Part shown: positions 6,420 through 8,858 of the stretch, piece by piece
Numbering within the stretch: position 1 is the first letter of the stretch
How the letters are laid out: each line of letters starts with the position of its first letter
DNA from: Clostridiales bacterium
Lineage (GTDB): Bacteria > Bacillota > Clostridia > Lachnospirales > WRAX01
DNA: 8,858 bases
Assembly (NCBI GenBank): GCA_031271375.1
Contig: JAISVU010000397.1
Coordinates: 1 to 8,858 of the forward strand
Reading direction: 5' to 3'
Position numbers and translations under genes: made by a program
Notes under the pieces: generated by a model
What the model was told of the DNA's origin: nothing
The model's input: only the letters and a program-made list of their open reading frames with translations
Databases searched by the model: none

Positions 6420-8582
6420 CTAGTAGGCTAGCCCCGTAGCTATCTGCTGAACCCACACATTAGTACGCCCTCCGCCTGCCGAAGAGAAAAGGTGTACGTC
6501 GTATATGCTCCACAATCCCGTGGCCGGGTCTTGCTGGCGTATCCGGGTGGTATGGAACTCAGTTGAGCGGTCAAACACAACCGTGTCGATAGTCGTAGGC
6601 GTTGTCGTAAACGTGGTGCTGTCCCACGACAATGAATCGTTGGTGGTATTATCATACTGAGAGAATTTTTTAACGTCCGCCACAACGTTTCCGGATGTGG
6701 CGGCGAGCTGCACCCTCACTGAGTTTGCGTTATTATTGCTTACCGTGTAGGTCATATTGCCCACTCGCATATCAACCGTGCTACCCGGTTCCGAAAGGTT
6801 AGCTCCGGTGACGCCTTCGATTGCGGCCAGGCGCAGATTCGGCGTCGTGAAACTGCCCGTGCTGTTCGTTACATTTAAAACATATGAGTTAGGCGTATTT
6901 TCACTCACTGTTATTGAAGGAGAAAATCCTTCAGCCCCGGTAACGCCCTGCTGTCCTTGAATTCCTTGAGGGCCGGTCGGGCCTGCAATGCCCTGCGGGC
7001 CTTGCAGCCCGCGCGGGCCGACAGCGCCTTGACCGCCCTGTGGGCCTGTATCCCCCTGAGGGCCAACCGGGCCGATCATGCCTTGAGGGCCCATCACGCC
7101 CTGAATACCCGTGGGGCCTTGAACACCTTGAGAGCCTGCCGCGCCGCGAGGCCCTGTGTCGCCTTTAGCCCCCTGAGGGCCAACCGAGCCTTGTGAACCG
7201 ATTGCCCCCTGCTCTCCCGTGGGGCCAATCGGGCCTTGCGGGCCAATAAGCCCCTGAGCGCCGATATCGCCCTTAGGACCGGCGGGGCCAATTATCCCCT
7301 GAGGGCCTGCTATGCCTTGCCTTCCGGCAGGCCCGGCTATACCTTGCGGGCCTACTAGTCCTTGCGGCCCTATATCGCCTTTAGGCCCCGCCGGCCCTGC
7401 CGGCCCTTGTAACCCTTGATCGCCCTGGGTTCCCGCCGGCCCTTGCGTGCCTGGAATACCCTGCAGGCCCTGTTCGCCGCGCGGCCCTGTGGGGCCTTGC
7501 GCGCCGCGTTCGCCCTGCACGCCCGCCGGGCCTTGAATGCCCGGAATACCCGGCTGACCTTGCGGCCCGTCCTTGCCCTGTAATCCCGTCGAACCTTGCG
7601 CTCCCCGCTCGCCTTGCACGCCCGAGGGGCCTTGAATACCCGGTATGCCCTGTTGTCCCTGAGGCCCGGCCGGGCCTTGCTTTCCGTCAGCGCCAGCCGG
7701 CCCCTGCTGTCCTTGTTCGCCTTGAACTCCTGCGGAACCTTGTATACCCGGCTGCCCCTGGGGGCCTTCCTTGCCCTCTGCTCCAGTGACGCCCCGCGCT
7801 CCCGGTTCGCCCTGGATTCCCGCCGACCCCGGCGCTCCGGGCAGACCCTGCGGCCCCTGCGGGCCGGGCAAACCCTGCAGCCCCCGCTCACCGCGAACGC
7901 CGGCCGGGCCTTGAATGCCTTGAACACCCTGGGCGCCTTCCTTGCCCTGAGGCCCGGTTATCCCCTGTTTTCCGTCTTCTCCCTGTATACCGGCAGGCCC
8001 CTGTATTCCTTGTATGCCCTGGCGGCCCTGTTCTCCGGCGGGGCCTTGCGGGCCTTGCTCTCCTCTGCCGCCGATAGGGCCTTGAATACCTTGCACGCCC
8101 TGCGGCCCCTGCTCGCCTTTCGGGCCCTGCAGGCCTTGACCGCCCCGGTCTCCCTGCGGGCCTTGCAAGCCTTGAATCCCTTGCGGCCCCTGCGCGCCTT
8201 GCAGACCGGTGGGGCCTTGTATGCCTTGCGGGCCTTGTACGCCCTGCGGCCCGCGCTCGCCTCTAGAGCCTGTCACGCCGGTAGACTGGGAAATAAGCGC
8301 GTAATCCGGGGAACTGCCCGGAGTGCCTGTGGGATTGTTCTTGGTTACGACATAGAGCGATCCGCCCGTAAATATCATTTGACCCTGCTGATATCCCCTG
8401 TACCCCGGATCATAGGGGAGTACGGCTATGCTTCCCGTAGAACCGGTGGCACCGGTGGGACACAGCGGATTCTGGGGGCCGATATAGCCGCCGAGCTTCA
8501 GATTACGATTGGAGCTATAAGAGGTTTGGCAGCCGCAGTCAAGAAGGTAAGACTCCGTTGAATAGGTATTTGGATTATCCAT
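6420..8582 (-). CDS. Collagen-like repeat protein, probable spore-surface protein
   Basis: A 720-residue protein in three parts. Residues 1-101 have no signal peptide, carry the only three Cys (16, 18, 41) and include [17 protein letters not shown] through [15 protein letters not shown], a module often seen before collagen repeats in clostridial proteins. Residues 102-551 are 150 uninterrupted Gly-X-Y triplets. Residues 555-720 form a Thr/Asn/Ser-rich, beta-predicted C-terminal domain ([15 protein letters not shown] near 685-699), likely a trimerising head. By analogy with BclA-type proteins the product should be a triple-helical filament on the spore exterior, made in the mother cell without secretion. 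The BclA exosporium leader motif is not present, so location is inferred. ATG 8582 is preferred over 8597 because AGGTGA lies 5 bases upstream. A cell-surface or phage-like fibre role is less likely. Confidence 0.88.
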   Translation of the reverse strand: MDNPNTYSTESYLLDCGCQTSYSSNRNLKLGGYIGPQNPLCPTGATGSTGSIAVLPYDPGYRGYQQGQMIFTGGSLYVVTKNNPTGTPGSSPDYALISQSTGVTGSRGERGPQGVQGPQGIQGPTGLQGAQGPQGIQGLQGPQGDRGGQGLQGPKGEQGPQGVQGIQGPIGGRGEQGPQGPAGEQGRQGIQGIQGPAGIQGEDGKQGITGPQGKEGAQGVQGIQGPAGVRGERGLQGLPGPQGPQGLPGAPGSAGIQGEPGARGVTGAEGKEGPQGQPGIQGSAGVQGEQGQQGPAGADGKQGPAGPQGQQGIPGIQGPSGVQGERGAQGSTGLQGKDGPQGQPGIPGIQGPAGVQGERGAQGPTGPRGEQGLQGIPGTQGPAGTQGDQGLQGPAGPAGPKGDIGPQGLVGPQGIAGPAGRQGIAGPQGIIGPAGPKGDIGAQGLIGPQGPIGPTGEQGAIGSQGSVGPQGAKGDTGPRGAAGSQGVQGPTGIQGVMGPQGMIGPVGPQGDTGPQGGQGAVGPRGLQGPQGIAGPTGPQGIQGQQGVTGAEGFSPSITVSENTPNSYVLNVTNSTGSFTTPNLRLAAIEGVTGANLSEPGSTVDMRVGNMTYTVSNNNANSVRVQLAATSGNVVADVKKFSQYDNTTNDSLSWDSTTFTTTPTTIDTVVFDRSTEFHTTRIRQQDPATGLWSIYDVHLFSSAGGGRTNVWVQQIATGLAY
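6930..8279 (-). repeat. Gly-X-Y coding repeat, 150 triplets, with ~10-triplet super-repeat
   Basis: Gly occurs at every third residue without a break. By my count Gln fills 75 of the 150 Y positions, Thr only 12, and GPQ is the commonest triplet (about 22). GIQ-G[P/S/E]x recurs at triplets 22, 31, 41, 52, 60, 72, 83 and (as GTQ) 93, a spacing of 8-12 and on average 10 triplets, or about 90 bases. Bases 7443-7541 and 7542-7640 are close tandem copies. Later, triplets 99-104 recur at 111-116. Confidence 0.9.
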
Positions 8583-8594
8583 GTGATTCACCTG

Positions 8595-8620
8595 CATATG
8601 ATTTATAATTTCATCATATG
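8595..8620 (-). promoter_or_regulatory. Perfect 8-bp inverted repeat just before the collagen-like gene's ribosome binding site
   Basis: CATATGAT (8595-8602) and ATCATATG (8613-8620) are exact reverse complements separated by an AT-rich 10-base spacer. The repeat ends 1 base before the AGGTGA site. It may be a dimeric operator or a 5' mRNA hairpin. The outer arm overlaps CATATGATG (8620-8612, minus), which is 15 bases after an AC and resembles a SigK promoter weakly; if that is the promoter, the repeat is mainly DNA-level. Confidence 0.45.
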
Positions 8621-8695
8621 AAGAGTGCCATCGGTGTGATACAAGGCGGAATCATGTACTATTTTGACGTGACAGGCAATATTGTATCGTGTTTT

Positions 8696-8704
8696 CATAA
8701 AATA
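8696..8704 (+). promoter_or_regulatory. SigE/SigK-like -10 element before the Met-rich gene
   Basis: CATAAAATA fits the mother-cell SigK -10 pattern CATAnnnTA exactly and the SigE pattern in part. An ATATT (8679-8683) upstream resembles a SigE -35 but the spacing is about two bases short, and no well-placed SigK AC is seen. Transcription would begin near 8711, about 44 bases before the ATG. No better vegetative promoter is visible in this 172-base gap. Confidence 0.35.
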
Positions 8705-8742
8705 GAACAGACGGCGCGGATAAATAACTTCTGCGGCAAAAC

Positions 8743-8858
8743 AGGAGGTAGAGTATGAACCCGACTGCACAAAATTTCCATCACCTTGACGGAGACAATC
8801 CCATGATGATGTTTCTGATGCTGATGATCATGTGTCCCGGTATGTTCGGCGGCATGGG
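8743..8858 (+). CDS. Met-rich small hypothetical protein (5' part, runs off right edge; span includes its ribosome binding site)
   Basis: The coding part begins at ATG 8755, preceded by a strong AGGAGGTA site (8743-8750). Thirty-four complete codons are visible: MNPTAQNFHHLDGDNP, then MMMFLMLMIMCPGMFGGM. Nine of 34 residues are Met. A polar N-terminus with His-His and acidic residues is followed by a short Met/Leu hydrophobic stretch and Cys-Pro-Gly, then Gly-rich sequence. I do not recognise the family. It resembles in style the tiny hydrophobic, Gly-rich proteins of spore coats. The strong ribosome binding site and uninterrupted frame support a real gene; its divergent position next to the collagen-like gene makes a shared sporulation setting possible, not proven. 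The Met, His and Cys could also bind copper. Confidence 0.7.

Noticed and set aside
6930..8279. Short regularly spaced repeats resembling a CRISPR or minisatellite array
   Set aside because: The period of 9 bases and about 90 bases is fully explained by in-frame collagen triplets; there are no constant repeats with unique spacers.
7596..8561. A 321-codon open frame on the plus strand, opposite the collagen-like gene
   Set aside because: It is rich in Ala, Leu and Arg simply because it reads the complement of Gly-X-Y codons; no ribosome binding site or family motif. Other long frames within 6957-7927 have the same cause.

Overview
The window looks like chromosomal DNA of an anaerobic, spore-forming, flagellated member of the Firmicutes, probably class Clostridia. 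The evidence is a PPi-type phosphofructokinase, a YjfB-like motility protein behind a near-consensus SigD (flagellar sigma factor) promoter, a large collagen-like protein of the kind found on spore surfaces, an L,D-transpeptidase, and strong AGGAGG-type ribosome binding sites. Base composition is fairly balanced. The order or genus cannot be fixed from this sequence. I see no tRNA, rRNA, transposase, integrase or CRISPR array.

Layout, left to right. (1) Minus strand, 1-113: the 5' part of a YjfB-family gene that runs off the left edge, with its SigD promoter at 138-164. (2) Minus strand, 170-1432: pyrophosphate-dependent phosphofructokinase. (3) Divergent from it, plus strand, 1564-2829: a CNNM/CorC-family membrane protein with CBS domains. 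The two genes share a short region with overlapping, oppositely directed promoters. (4) Minus strand, 2834-3628: an SH3-YkuD L,D-transpeptidase, only 4 bases from the end of the CNNM gene. Its ribosome binding site lies in a hairpin. (5) Plus strand, 3730-4980: an MFS transporter whose 3' end overlaps the 3' end of the next gene by 111 bases. (6) Minus strand, 4870-6207: a MATE efflux protein with an unusual leader, a strong ribosome binding site followed by ATG-TGA in the same frame as the gene. (7) Minus strand, 6420-8582: a 720-residue collagen-like protein with 150 uninterrupted Gly-X-Y triplets, followed by a terminator hairpin that abuts the MATE promoter. (8) Plus strand from 8755 to the right edge: the start of a very methionine-rich small protein.

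The genes do not form one pathway. Most are separate transcription units in alternating orientation: central glycolysis, envelope maintenance, transport, motility and probably the spore surface. The least ordinary part is the right end, with the Gln-rich collagen-like gene and the divergent Met-rich gene. Several regulatory sites can be read directly, the SigD promoter being the best supported. Intergenic stretches are all under 300 bases; the longest are 6208-6419 and 8583-8754, and both are described below.
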